Shown here piece by piece: positions 1 through 7,506 of a DNA stretch of 16,751 nucleotides. The stretch comes from Phycisphaerales bacterium (GTDB taxonomy: Bacteria > Planctomycetota > Phycisphaerae > Tepidisphaerales > Tepidisphaeraceae), in the NCBI GenBank assembly GCA_028288875.1, contig JAQGHK010000286.1, positions 1 through 16,751 of the forward strand. Reading direction: 5' to 3'. The position numbers were made by a program, and so were the translations under genes. Numbering within the stretch: position 1 is the stretch's first letter; each line of letters begins with the position of its first letter. The notes beneath the pieces are model-generated. The model ran no database searches and was not told the DNA's origin. It was given only the letters and a program-made list of their open reading frames with translations.

Positions 1-2
1 AG

Positions 3-875
3 CAATCGCTGAACGTGTTCTATACGGCCAGCAGCCCGAACCAGCAGCTCGTGCCCGCCGCCGAATACGCGATCAAGGAACTGGGCTCTAAGAAGTTCTA
101 CCTCCTGGGCACCGACTATGTGTTCCCAAGAACCGCCAACAAAGTGCTCAAGGCTTACCTGCTGAAGGCCGGCGTGCCTGAAGCCAACATCATGGAAGAG
201 TACACCCCCTTCCATCACCAGGATTACCAGACGATCGTCAGCAAGATCAAGAACTTCTCCGCCGGCGGCGGGGCGGTCGTGCTCTCGACGATCAACGGCG
301 ACAGCAACGTTCCGTTCTACACCGAATTCGCCAATCAAGGCCTTAAGGCTGACGATTGCCCAATCATTGCTTTCAGCGTCGGTGAAGACGAATTGCGTGC
401 GATGGACACCAGCAAGCTGGCCGGTCATCTGGCCGCCTGGAACTACTTCATGTCGATCGATACGCCTGAAAACAAGAAGTTCATTGCGGACTTCAAGGCC
501 TACTGCAAGGCCAAGGGCCTGCCCGGCGGCGAGGCCCGCGTGACGGACGATCCGATCGAAGCCGCCTACTACGGCGTCTATGTCTGGAAGATGGCCGCCG
601 AGAAGGCTGATAGCTTCGATGTCGATAAGGTCCGCGCCGCGGTCTATGGCATGAAGTTCGACGCCCCCGGTGGCGCCAAGCAGATGGACCCGAAGAACCA
701 GCACACCTTGAAGCCCGTCTATATCGGCGAGATTCTCAAGGACGGCCAGTTCAAGATCGTGTGGCACAGCGACGGCCTCGTCGCCCCGGACAGCTACAGC
801 AAGCTGCTTCACACCCCCGAAGAGCTGGCGGCCATGAAGCCGACCGGCGGCCCGAAGATGGGCATGATGAAGTAA
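3..875 (+). CDS. urtA: Urea ABC transporter substrate-binding protein UrtA (3' part only)
   Basis: This is the C-terminal ~290 residues of a periplasmic binding protein of the branched-chain amino acid/urea/amide (type 1 fold) class. The frame is open to the left edge, so the N-terminus and signal peptide are outside the window; family members are usually about 400-430 residues. The segment with FYTASSPNQQ near the edge, followed by a lobe ending in GGAKQMDPKNQHTLKPVYIGEI, resembles UrtA rather than LivJ (family knowledge). It would bind urea outside the cytoplasmic membrane and deliver it to UrtB/UrtC. The urea assignment is strengthened by urtBC, urtD and urtE directly downstream and by the urease operon beyond. 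The stop codon (TAA, 873-875) is followed by a 210-base gap containing a strong hairpin, unlike the tight joins among the later urt genes. Confidence 0.93.
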   Translation, partial: QSLNVFYTASSPNQQLVPAAEYAIKELGSKKFYLLGTDYVFPRTANKVLKAYLLKAGVPEANIMEEYTPFHHQDYQTIVSKIKNFSAGGGAVVLSTINGDSNVPFYTEFANQGLKADDCPIIAFSVGEDELRAMDTSKLAGHLAAWNYFMSIDTPENKKFIADFKAYCKAKGLPGGEARVTDDPIEAAYYGVYVWKMAAEKADSFDVDKVRAAVYGMKFDAPGGAKQMDPKNQHTLKPVYIGEILKDGQFKIVWHSDGLVAPDSYSKLLHTPEELAAMKPTGGPKMGMMK

Positions 876-1000
876 CCAGTTCGTAAACCGGTGAGTCGCG
901 CTGATTCTCACCAAGCCTTTTGCGGCCCACACGACTCCGCCGAATTTTGAGCTCGAGCGGCTCGGAATTTGCGGGAAGGGCCAACAGGGCTTCTCCTTCC

Positions 1001-1032
1001 GGCCGGTCCACGGTTGATCCTGTGGACCGGCC
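1001..1032 (+). promoter_or_regulatory. Strong hairpin between urtA and urtBC
   Basis: Bases 1001-1011 (GGCCGGTCCAC) and 1022-1032 (GTGGACCGGCC) are perfectly complementary. The stem is 11 bp, extended inward by a G-U and a G-C pair, with a loop of about 6 bases (TTGATC). No run of T follows, so it does not look like an efficient intrinsic terminator. It lies 126 bases after the urtA stop and 53 bases before the chosen urtBC start. Stable hairpins after the binding-protein gene are known in ABC importer operons, where they protect the upstream mRNA and lower expression of the membrane genes. That role here is an inference. Confidence 0.6.
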
Positions 1033-1074
1033 CTTGCGGGCGAGTGATCGCCTGCCGCCACGAAATGCTGTTCC

Positions 1075-1078
1075 AGGA
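1075..1078 (+). promoter_or_regulatory. Ribosome binding site that sets the urtBC start
   Basis: AGGA lies 7 bases before the ATG at 1086. This supports that start over the upstream in-frame candidates at 969 (before the hairpin) and 1065. The peptide from 1086 begins with a typical signal sequence. Confidence 0.55.
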
Positions 1079-1085
1079 CCCGTGC

Positions 1086-3989
1086 ATGAAGTTGTCGATC
1101 GAATGGCGCGGTCGTGCGATATTGATCCTCTGGGCCGTCTTGGCCCTGGCGATGCCAGCTGCAGCGCAATCCACCCGCCCGGCGGCCGAAGGACAGATCC
1201 TCACGCTGCTTCCCGGTCTTAAAGATCGCGCGGCCGGTAAAGAAACTGTCGAAAAACTGACGGCCCTGCGCGACGAACACGTTCTGCGCCTTTTCGAACA
1301 CATCCGCGATAACGCCCTTTATGAACGCAAAGGCCAAGTCGTTTTCGTCCCAACCATTCGCGATGGGGCCGACGGCAAGAAAGTGGCCGACGTTTATGAC
1401 TTGTTCGCGCCGGTCGATGCGGCCGGCGTGCCGACGGCTCCGCCCGTCGAAACCGTCCCGATGTCCGAGCTCAGCGGCAACGAGTTCACGGCCCCACGGC
1501 CGGTGCGCGTCGCCATGTCCGGCGCGCTGCGCGTGCTAGGCCTAAAAATGGACGATCCGAAGCTCCGGACCACGGCCGCCCGCGACTTAGGCAGTCGCCG
1601 CCAAGCCGATGCCTTGCCGGAACTGCGGGAACTTGCGGAGAAAGACCCCGTCGCGGGTGTGAAGTTCGCTGCCAAGGAAAGTGTCGACCTCATCCTCGCG
1701 TCGGGTGCCGACCCGACCGCCAAGGCGGACCAGATGGCCGAGGCGGTGACCGATCTCGGTGCACTGAAAAGCATTCGTGCCTTGGACATGCTTAAAGAGC
1801 AGGCAGCCAAGCCCGGGCTCGATCCGACATTGGCCGCCGCTTACGCAAAATCGATCCGCCAGATCGAATTGCACCAGTCGTTCACCAACTGGCTCGGCTA
1901 TCTCTTCTCCGGCCTAAGCGCCGGCTCAATCTTCGTCCTACTCGCCTTGGGCCTCGCGATCACCTTCGGCCTGATGGGCGTCATCAACATGGCGCACGGC
2001 GAAATGATGATGATCGGCGCCGTCACCACGTGGGCGTGCTGCGAGTACATCGGCAAGGCATTGCCACCGGCCTACTTCGATTACTACTACGTCATCGCCT
2101 TCCCAATCTCGTTCATCGTGGCCGCCGCGTTCGGTCTGCTGATCGAAGTGTCGATCGTGCGCTGGTTGTATAAGCGCCCGCTCGATTCACTGCTGGCCAC
2201 CATCGGCGTCAGCTACATCCTGATCCAGTTGGTCCGCAATTGGAAGGGCGACAACCTCGGCATGCGTACGCCAGCCTGGGCGGGGCGGAACTGGGAGGTC
2301 ATGCAGGACGTGCTCCTGCCGTACAACCGCCTGTTCCTGATCGCACTGACAATCTTTTGCTTGCTCAGCGTCGTGGCCCTGTTCCGCTACACGAAGCTGG
2401 GTCTGATGATTCGCGCGACGGTGCAGAACCGCGAAATGGCGATGTCCCTCGGCGTGAATACGCGGCTGGTCGACATGACCACGTTCGCCTTCGGCGCGGG
2501 CCTCGCGGGACTGGCCGGTTACGGCATCGTGCTGACGACCAACCCGTCGCCGGAAATCGGGCAAACGTTCATTGTGAAATCGTTCCTCACGGTCGTCGTC
2601 GGCGGCGTGGGCAAGTTGGCGGGTGTCATCTTCTCCGGCCTCGGTCTTGGATTCATTGAGAAGCTGCTCGAGCCGATCACGATTATCCAGACGCCGATCA
2701 AGCTGTTCGATGCGACGTGGGCACAGGTCGCCGCGCTCGCAGCCGTCATCCTGTTCATGCAGCGTCGGCCGGCGGGGTTGTTCCCAGACAAGGGCCGAGC
2801 GGCTGATCAGGCTGACCGCGTGTCGGCTCCGATCGTTGCCAAGCTCACCGCCAAAGGCGATTGGCTCATGGGCCTGGTGATGGTGATGTTCGGCCTCGTG
2901 CTGGTCCCACTGCTATACGGCACGGGCATGATGTCGATCGAATTCGTCAATAAGCTTGGCTATATTTTTGCGTTCGCGATCTGTGCGATTGGGCTTGATT
3001 TGGTGTGGGGCTACATCGGCGTGCTAAGCCTGGCTCAGTTCCTGTTCTTCTCCATCGGCGGGTACTGCATGGGGTTGTACCTCATCAACTTTGGCCCGAT
3101 GGATGGCGAGCATCATGACATTCCACGTGCCCTATATGTCGTCATGTCGGCCGTACGTGGCGCACAGCCCCCGTGGTTCCTGCCGATGTTTAAATCGTTC
3201 CCGGTGATGGTGCTGCTGGGCATGGTCTTGCCTGGCGTGCTCGCACTGCTGATCGGCCTGACGACCTTCCGCCGGCGAGTTCGCGGCGTGTATTTCGCAA
3301 TCCTCACACAAGCCATCTGCGTCGCGTTCTGGCTGGTGTTCCAGAAGAACGAAATGAAGCTCGGCGGCACGAATGGCCTGACCAACTTCGTCTCGATCCT
3401 TGGCTTCCCGATTCAGGCAGATGCGTCGGCCGGCAAGTTCGAGCAGACCCGATTCTGGCTCTACGTGGCATCATTCGTCGGGCTCGCGATCTGCGTACTG
3501 ATCGCCAAGTTGCTGGTAAACAGCGGCTTCGGCCGGGTGTTGGTTGCGGTGCGGGATGACGAAACGCGCCTTCGCTTTGTTGGCTATCAAACCTGGGCTT
3601 ATAAGGCCGCAGCGTTCACGATCGCCGGCGTATTCGCGGGCGTTGGCGGCATGCTTTACGTGCCGCAAAAAGGAATTATTACGCCCCAGCAGATGGCTGC
3701 GATCGCATCGATCCAAGTCGTCGCGTGGGTAGCTGTAGGCGGGCGGGGCACGGTTTGGGGGGCCGTGCTCGGCGCCGTCTTCGTCAGCCTGGTTTATGAA
3801 TACATGACCAGCGTGGCACCCGACTACTGGTACTTCACGCTCGGCGCGCTCTTTATCCTGGTTCCGTTGCTGCTGCCGGGCGGATTGATGAGCCTGCCGC
3901 ATGTCGTACGCAAGCTCTCACAGAAACGTGAATCCGGCGTGTCAGCGGTCGATGCCACCGCCCCGGCCAAACTGGTGGAGGCCCAATGA
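1086..3989 (+). CDS. Fused urea ABC transporter permease UrtB-UrtC
   Basis: A continuous 967-codon frame joins two proteins that are normally separate. Residues 1-28 form a signal peptide (MKLSIEWRGRAILILWAVLA then a small-residue cleavage region). Residues about 30-270 are an extracytoplasmic helical, HEAT-like domain of the kind found in UrtB. Residues about 280-565 are the UrtB membrane part: AITFGLMGVINMAHGEM, then TNPSPEIGQ and VVGGVGKLAG, ending with RRPAGLFPDKGR. After a polar linker (about 570-590), residues about 595-967 are a complete UrtC: LGLDLVWGYIGVLSLAQ, KLGGTNGLTNFVSILGFPI, VAVRDDETRLRFVGY and VAVGGRGTVWGAVLG. The pair forms the membrane channel for urea, powered by UrtD and UrtE. 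The start is set by AGGA at 1075-1078 and the signal peptide. The stop overlaps the urtD start (ATGA). An in-frame ATG at 2868 could allow some separate UrtC, but there is no stop between the halves. Confidence 0.9.
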   Translation: MKLSIEWRGRAILILWAVLALAMPAAAQSTRPAAEGQILTLLPGLKDRAAGKETVEKLTALRDEHVLRLFEHIRDNALYERKGQVVFVPTIRDGADGKKVADVYDLFAPVDAAGVPTAPPVETVPMSELSGNEFTAPRPVRVAMSGALRVLGLKMDDPKLRTTAARDLGSRRQADALPELRELAEKDPVAGVKFAAKESVDLILASGADPTAKADQMAEAVTDLGALKSIRALDMLKEQAAKPGLDPTLAAAYAKSIRQIELHQSFTNWLGYLFSGLSAGSIFVLLALGLAITFGLMGVINMAHGEMMMIGAVTTWACCEYIGKALPPAYFDYYYVIAFPISFIVAAAFGLLIEVSIVRWLYKRPLDSLLATIGVSYILIQLVRNWKGDNLGMRTPAWAGRNWEVMQDVLLPYNRLFLIALTIFCLLSVVALFRYTKLGLMIRATVQNREMAMSLGVNTRLVDMTTFAFGAGLAGLAGYGIVLTTNPSPEIGQTFIVKSFLTVVVGGVGKLAGVIFSGLGLGFIEKLLEPITIIQTPIKLFDATWAQVAALAAVILFMQRRPAGLFPDKGRAADQADRVSAPIVAKLTAKGDWLMGLVMVMFGLVLVPLLYGTGMMSIEFVNKLGYIFAFAICAIGLDLVWGYIGVLSLAQFLFFSIGGYCMGLYLINFGPMDGEHHDIPRALYVVMSAVRGAQPPWFLPMFKSFPVMVLLGMVLPGVLALLIGLTTFRRRVRGVYFAILTQAICVAFWLVFQKNEMKLGGTNGLTNFVSILGFPIQADASAGKFEQTRFWLYVASFVGLAICVLIAKLLVNSGFGRVLVAVRDDETRLRFVGYQTWAYKAAAFTIAGVFAGVGGMLYVPQKGIITPQQMAAIASIQVVAWVAVGGRGTVWGAVLGAVFVSLVYEYMTSVAPDYWYFTLGALFILVPLLLPGGLMSLPHVVRKLSQKRESGVSAVDATAPAKLVEAQ

Positions 3990-4891
3990 CCGACATCAGT
4001 TATCTCGAACGTGACGTTCACCAGTTCAACTACGCCGAAGAAGGCCCGCCCAGCGGCCAATGGGCCAGCCGCTACGCCTTGTTTATCAAGGGCGTCACCT
4101 GCGTGTTCGACGGCTTTAAGGCGCTGGACCTGGAAAATCTTGGAATCGGCCACAATGAATTGCGCGTGGTCGTCGGCCCGAACGGTGCCGGTAAGACGAC
4201 GATGTGCGACGTCATCAGCGGCCTGACCCGGCCGACGACGGGCAAGGTCTACTTCGCCGGCGAAGACATCTCCGCACTCTCGGACACGCAACGCGCCCAG
4301 CGCGGCATCGGCCGGAAATTCCAGATTCCCAATGTGTTTGATTCCCTCACGGTGTGGGAAAACATGTTGCTCGCGCTGCCAAACCCGTGCCTGTACGTCG
4401 GCTCGAAAGAGTGGATCGCCGAGCGCAAGAAATACACGACCGCCATCGGCCCCGGCCCGGTCGGGTACTACAAACTTAAGACCATGATCCAGAACATGGG
4501 TGGCCGAAAGAGCAGTGAGAATACGGACAAGGTACACGCCATTCTGAAGCGTGTTAGGCTTTTTGATGATCTCCACACGCAGGCCAAAAACCTCAGTCAT
4601 GGCCAGCGCCAGTGGTTGGCGATCAGCAAGTTGATTGTGGCCGAGCCAAAGCTACTGCTGGTGGATGAGCCCGCAGCCGGCCTGACCGATCGTGAGACGG
4701 AGTTGACGGCCGAGCTGCTGCTGGAACTCAAGGGCAACTGCACGATCATTGTGATCGAGCATGACATGGAATTCGTCCGCCGCCTCAATAGCCGCGTAAC
4801 AGTGCTCGACAACGGCAAGGTGCTGGCCGAGGGGACCCTAGACCAGATTTCCGCCAACGAAGACGTGCGCGAAGCGTACCTCGGCCGATAG
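3986..4891 (+). CDS. urtD: Urea ABC transporter ATP-binding protein UrtD
   Basis: ATPase subunit of the urea importer, 301 residues, cytoplasmic. Visible motifs are Walker A GPNGAGKT (64-71), Q-loop Gln113, signature LSHGQ (203-207), Walker B LLLVDE (223-228) and H-loop His259. The LSHGQxQWL form of the signature is typical of UrtD (family knowledge). Its ATG overlaps the urtBC stop (ATGA, 3986-3989), indicating translational coupling. The protein is longer than the usual ~250 residues. It has an N-terminal extension of about 30 residues before the first strand, and an insertion at about 132-178 between the Q-loop and the signature, rich in Lys, Gly and Tyr. All catalytic motifs are intact, so it should be active. 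LivG is the alternative family name, but the context favours urea. Confidence 0.95.
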   Translation: MTDISYLERDVHQFNYAEEGPPSGQWASRYALFIKGVTCVFDGFKALDLENLGIGHNELRVVVGPNGAGKTTMCDVISGLTRPTTGKVYFAGEDISALSDTQRAQRGIGRKFQIPNVFDSLTVWENMLLALPNPCLYVGSKEWIAERKKYTTAIGPGPVGYYKLKTMIQNMGGRKSSENTDKVHAILKRVRLFDDLHTQAKNLSHGQRQWLAISKLIVAEPKLLLVDEPAAGLTDRETELTAELLLELKGNCTIIVIEHDMEFVRRLNSRVTVLDNGKVLAEGTLDQISANEDVREAYLGR

Positions 4892-4902
4892 GAAACGGAC
4901 GT

Positions 4903-5598
4903 ATGCTCGAAGTTACCGGCCTCAACTTTCACTACGGCAACGTCCAAGCGTTGTACGACATCAGCATGTCGATGCCCTCTGGCCAAATCACCTGCGTGAT
5001 GGGTCGCAACGGCGTCGGCAAGACCACGCTGCTCAAAAATATCATGGGCGTCGAAAGCAGCACGACAGGGCGCGTGGCGGTCGACGGTGCCGACGTCGCC
5101 GCGCTACCCGCCAACAAGCGTGCCCGCAGCGGCCTGGCCCTCGTGCCGCAGGGGCGAATGATCTTCCCGAAGCTCAGTGTGATGGAAAACATGAAGGTCG
5201 GCCTGTCGGCCCGCACGGACGGCGTGAAGACCGTGCCGACAGACGTCATGGACCTGTTCCCGATCCTCAAAACCTTCGCCAACCGCAACGGCGGCGACTT
5301 ATCCGGCGGACAGCAACAGCAACTCGCGATCGCCCGCGCGTTGTGCGGCAATCCCAAAGTGCTGCTGCTCGACGAGCCGACTGAGGGCATTCAGCCGAAC
5401 GTCATTCAGATGATCGGCGAAGTGCTGCAGATGCTGGCCAAGACGCGGAACATGACCATCGTGCTGGTGGAGCAGTATCTGGATTTCGTTCGCGAGATCA
5501 CGCAGAACTTTTACGTGCTCAATCGCGGCCGCGTGGTGGCCGCGGGGCCGACGGCGGAATTGTCCGAAGACGTGGTGACTCAGCATCTAAAGGTGTGA
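4903..5598 (+). CDS. urtE: Urea ABC transporter ATP-binding protein UrtE
   Basis: Second ATPase subunit of the urea importer, 231 residues, a normal length. Motifs seen are Walker A GRNGVGKT (34-41), Q-loop Gln83, signature LSGGQ (133-137) followed by QQQLAIARAL, and Walker B VLLLDE (153-158). The H-loop position carries Gln191 in LVEQYLDFV, which is the normal state in UrtE/LivF proteins, so the histidine is not a recent loss. LDEPTEGIQPN is also characteristic of UrtE. The start lies 11 bases after the urtD stop, with GGAAACGGA just upstream. It is the last gene of the urt operon and converges with ureG, with 96 bases between the stops. Confidence 0.96.
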   Translation: MLEVTGLNFHYGNVQALYDISMSMPSGQITCVMGRNGVGKTTLLKNIMGVESSTTGRVAVDGADVAALPANKRARSGLALVPQGRMIFPKLSVMENMKVGLSARTDGVKTVPTDVMDLFPILKTFANRNGGDLSGGQQQQLAIARALCGNPKVLLLDEPTEGIQPNVIQMIGEVLQMLAKTRNMTIVLVEQYLDFVREITQNFYVLNRGRVVAAGPTAELSEDVVTQHLKV

Positions 5599-5602
5599 GA
5601 AC

Positions 5603-5690
5603 GAGCGGCTGGCAGCTCGCGGCTAACGGCTAATCGCATGCGGAGTCATGTCTCAACAATTTGTCTTCCGCCGCCAGCTGCCGGCCGCCC
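5603..5690. repeat. Imperfect 21-bp inverted repeat between convergent urtE and ureG
   Basis: Bases 5603-5623 and 5670-5690 are complementary at 18 of 21 positions. One further pair is a G-T wobble, and the loop is 46 bases. The loop holds part of a tandem CGGCTAA repeat (two copies, about 5620-5633) and a CGCATGCG palindrome (5635-5642). It fills nearly the whole gap between the urtE stop and the ureG stop. It could act as a two-way terminator or be a degraded palindromic repeat element; no clear T run flanks it. Confidence 0.5.
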
Positions 5691-5694
5691 GCTG

Positions 5695-6384
5695 CTAGCA
5701 TTTCCGAATCGGCAGATGCGCGATGATTTCGTCCAATCCCACGCCGTTCCGCACTTGAGCGAACACCGTCGGCCCTTCGCCGCGCATGCGTTTGGCATCG
5801 CGGGCCATCACGTCCAAGTCGGCGCCGACGGCCGGTGCCAAGTCGGTCTTGTTGATCACCAGCAAATCCGATTGCGTAATGCCCGGCCCGCCTTTGCGAG
5901 GTACCTTGTCGCCGCCGGCGACATCGATCACGTAAATCGTAAAATCGGCCAATTCACGGCTAAAATTCGCGGCAAGGTTGTCGCCGCCGCTTTCGATGAG
6001 CAGCAGTTCGGTCTTGAACTTTTCGTGCAGGTCTTCGAGCGCGATCAGGTTGGCGGTGATGTCTTCGCGAATGGCGGCGTGCGGGCAGCCGCCGGTTTCA
6101 ACGGCGCTGATGCGGTCGGCCGAGAGAGCTTCGTTGCGGACCAGGAACTCGCCGTCCTCGCGCGTGAAAATATCGTTAGTGACGACGGCCAGATTTACTT
6201 TGTCGCGCAGCCGGCGGCAGAGCTGAAGCAGGAGGGCAGTTTTGCCGCTACCGACCGGCCCGCCGACGCCAATGGTGATTGCCCGCTTCGAAAAATCGGT
6301 GCGCCGCAGCGGCATCATGCGGTGCTCGAATCGGCCGGCGTTGTTCCAGTCTTCGTGGGCGTGCGGGGCGTCGGTGATAGCCAT
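5695..6384 (-). CDS. ureG: Urease accessory GTPase UreG
   Basis: SIMIBI-class GTPase of 229 residues that powers nickel delivery to the urease active site in complex with UreF and UreD. Visible are the P-loop GPVGSGKT (42-49), the nickel-binding Cys-Pro-His motif in ETGGCPH (96-102), the switch-region ESGGDNL (131-137) and the guanine-specificity NKTD (178-181). The N-terminus carries only a few histidines (HAHEDW, about 8-13) rather than a long His-rich tract. It starts 9 bases after the ureF stop, and the sequence TGAGGAACTCGA before its ATG gives a Shine-Dalgarno that overlaps the ureF stop. It therefore forms a two-gene ureFG operon on the minus strand, opposite to the rest of the urease genes. 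HypB is the related alternative, but the motifs and N-terminal region are UreG-type. Confidence 0.97.
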   Translation of the reverse strand: MAITDAPHAHEDWNNAGRFEHRMMPLRRTDFSKRAITIGVGGPVGSGKTALLLQLCRRLRDKVNLAVVTNDIFTREDGEFLVRNEALSADRISAVETGGCPHAAIREDITANLIALEDLHEKFKTELLLIESGGDNLAANFSRELADFTIYVIDVAGGDKVPRKGGPGITQSDLLVINKTDLAPAVGADLDVMARDAKRMRGEGPTVFAQVRNGVGLDEIIAHLPIRKC

Positions 6385-6393
6385 TCGAGTTCC

Positions 6394-7074
6394 TCAGCTG
6401 TTGAACAAACGCGAGTAAAGCCGTTCGTGCAGGCTTTGCAAGAGGTCGAGCGTGGGTGCGGTGGAAACCGCCATGTCGGGCGTGGTGCTGCGCGCGAGAT
6501 CCAGGCAGGCCGATCGGATATCGCTCAGCGCCGCGAGCATCCGCTGCGCCTGCATCGGGCCGACTGCATTCAATCGCACTGCGGCCGAAAACAGCGAGCG
6601 GGCTTGCTGAAACAGATAAGCATCGACGGCGGCCTCCGAATCCATTCCGACTGCACTGGCGAGCAATCCCCACGCCGGCGGCAGGTGAACAAAGCCGTCG
6701 CCGCGGCGGGCCGTGGTGGCGATCGTCGCAAGGCCCGCGTCAGGCAGAACGGCGTCGCCCGCCGTCAACACGGCCACGCCCAGCGCACGGCTGGCGCGGT
6801 TCGCGGGGTCGTTGGTCAGCAGCGCATCGAACTGCCGATTCAACTCCGCGAACGCGGCCGGCGATTCAATCACCGCAGCCACGAATGGTGCAGAGAACCT
6901 CGCGGTCTGTGTCAGGCTCACGCGAACGAATTCATCGAGCGAATCGGCGTCGTTTACAAACGCGAATTGCACGGCTGCTTCCAATCCGCCGGAGTGTGCG
7001 AACGAGCCGACGGGGAACGCCGAGTCGATAATCTGCCACAGCAGCCACGGCGATGGGTTGGAAAGTCGGTCCAT
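6394..7074 (-). CDS. ureF: Urease accessory protein UreF
   Basis: UreF of 226 residues, the all-helical protein that bridges UreD and UreG in the urease activation complex and is thought to gate UreG GTPase activity (family knowledge). The diagnostic N-terminal block is present: LLWQIIDSAFPVGSFAHSGG followed by LE. The start at 7074 (MDRLSNPSPW) is chosen because the longer in-frame start at 7146 would add an unconserved Arg/Pro-rich 24-residue stretch and run into hypA. No strong Shine-Dalgarno precedes it. ureG follows 9 bases downstream. The gene is divergent from hypA, with 66 bases between the start codons. Confidence 0.94.
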   Translation of the reverse strand: MDRLSNPSPWLLWQIIDSAFPVGSFAHSGGLEAAVQFAFVNDADSLDEFVRVSLTQTARFSAPFVAAVIESPAAFAELNRQFDALLTNDPANRASRALGVAVLTAGDAVLPDAGLATIATTARRGDGFVHLPPAWGLLASAVGMDSEAAVDAYLFQQARSLFSAAVRLNAVGPMQAQRMLAALSDIRSACLDLARSTTPDMAVSTAPTLDLLQSLHERLYSRLFNS

Positions 7075-7140
7075 GCGTGCGGGGTTCCGCGGCTCGGGTA
7101 TAAACGCTCGGGGCCTGCCTCCGCAACCCGGCCGCGAGTT
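7075..7140. promoter_or_regulatory. Divergent promoter region between ureF and hypA
   Basis: This 66-base space must hold, or lie near, the promoters for both the ureFG unit and the hypA-ureC unit. The only promoter-like word seen is TATAAA at 7099-7104, about 36 bases before the hypA ATG. It is a 5-of-6 match to a -10 box, but no good -35 box lies 16-18 bases upstream. On the minus strand TTGCGG followed 16 bases later by TTTATA is weaker still. No clear operator repeat was seen. Confidence 0.35.
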
Positions 7141-7506
7141 ATGCACGAACTATCCATCGCCACCAGCCTTGTCGATGCGGTCGTCGGCCACCTGATCGAA
7201 TCGGGCGGTGGAAGCGTTCGACGCGTTGTCGTTGAAGTCGGCGAACTCAGCGGCGTCGTGCCGGCGGCGCTGCAGTCAGCCTTTACGTTTGCGCATCGGC
7301 AGGAAGTATCGCTCGAAGGGGCGACGCTGGAAATTCGGCCGGTCGCCGTCACGCTTTTTTGCCAAGCCTGCGACCGCGAACACCCGGCGGTCGGCGTAAA
7401 TGCGCTGCGATGCAGTGAATGCGGGGCGTCGTCGTCGCGTGTGGTGCGCGGGCGCGAGTTGGACATTGTTGCAATTGAGGTGATGAATGCTGCCCCGGAT
7501 GCTTGA
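7141..7506 (+). CDS. hypA: Nickel metallochaperone HypA
   Basis: HypA/HybF family protein of 121 residues, usual length. The N-terminal MHELSIA is the nickel site (Met1, His2, Glu3 in the family). The zinc domain has two CxxC pairs, Cys74/Cys77 and Cys91/Cys94. The family inserts nickel into [NiFe] hydrogenase and, in Helicobacter pylori, also into urease. Here it is the first gene of a long operon that ends in ureC, and no hydrogenase gene is in view, so a urease role is the simplest reading. The frame stays open for about 500 codons upstream, but that part is the antisense of ureF and ureG. MHEL must be the true N-terminus. Its 3' end overlaps hypB by 20 bases. Confidence 0.95.
   Translation: MHELSIATSLVDAVVGHLIESGGGSVRRVVVEVGELSGVVPAALQSAFTFAHRQEVSLEGATLEIRPVAVTLFCQACDREHPAVGVNALRCSECGASSSRVVRGRELDIVAIEVMNAAPDA
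7477..7483 (+). promoter_or_regulatory. Ribosome binding site of hypB, inside hypA
   Basis: GAGGTGA, a near-perfect anti-Shine-Dalgarno match, lies 3 bases before the ATG at 7487 and 15 bases before the next in-frame ATG at 7499. It therefore favours 7487. It is read inside the last codons of hypA. Confidence 0.5.

Noticed and set aside
969..1085. Upstream start for the UrtB-UrtC protein at 969 or 1065
   Set aside because: The extra residues precede a clear signal peptide and cover the hairpin. The ATG at 1086 has AGGA 7 bases upstream.
3824..4600. A 258-codon minus-strand frame opposite the urtBC-urtD junction
   Set aside because: It is a shadow of two well-supported genes and shows no domain or ribosome binding site.
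5638..7140. A ~500-codon open frame on the plus strand leading into hypA
   Set aside because: It is antisense to ureG and ureF, which have full sets of motifs. The family N-terminus MHELSIA marks the true start of hypA at 7141.
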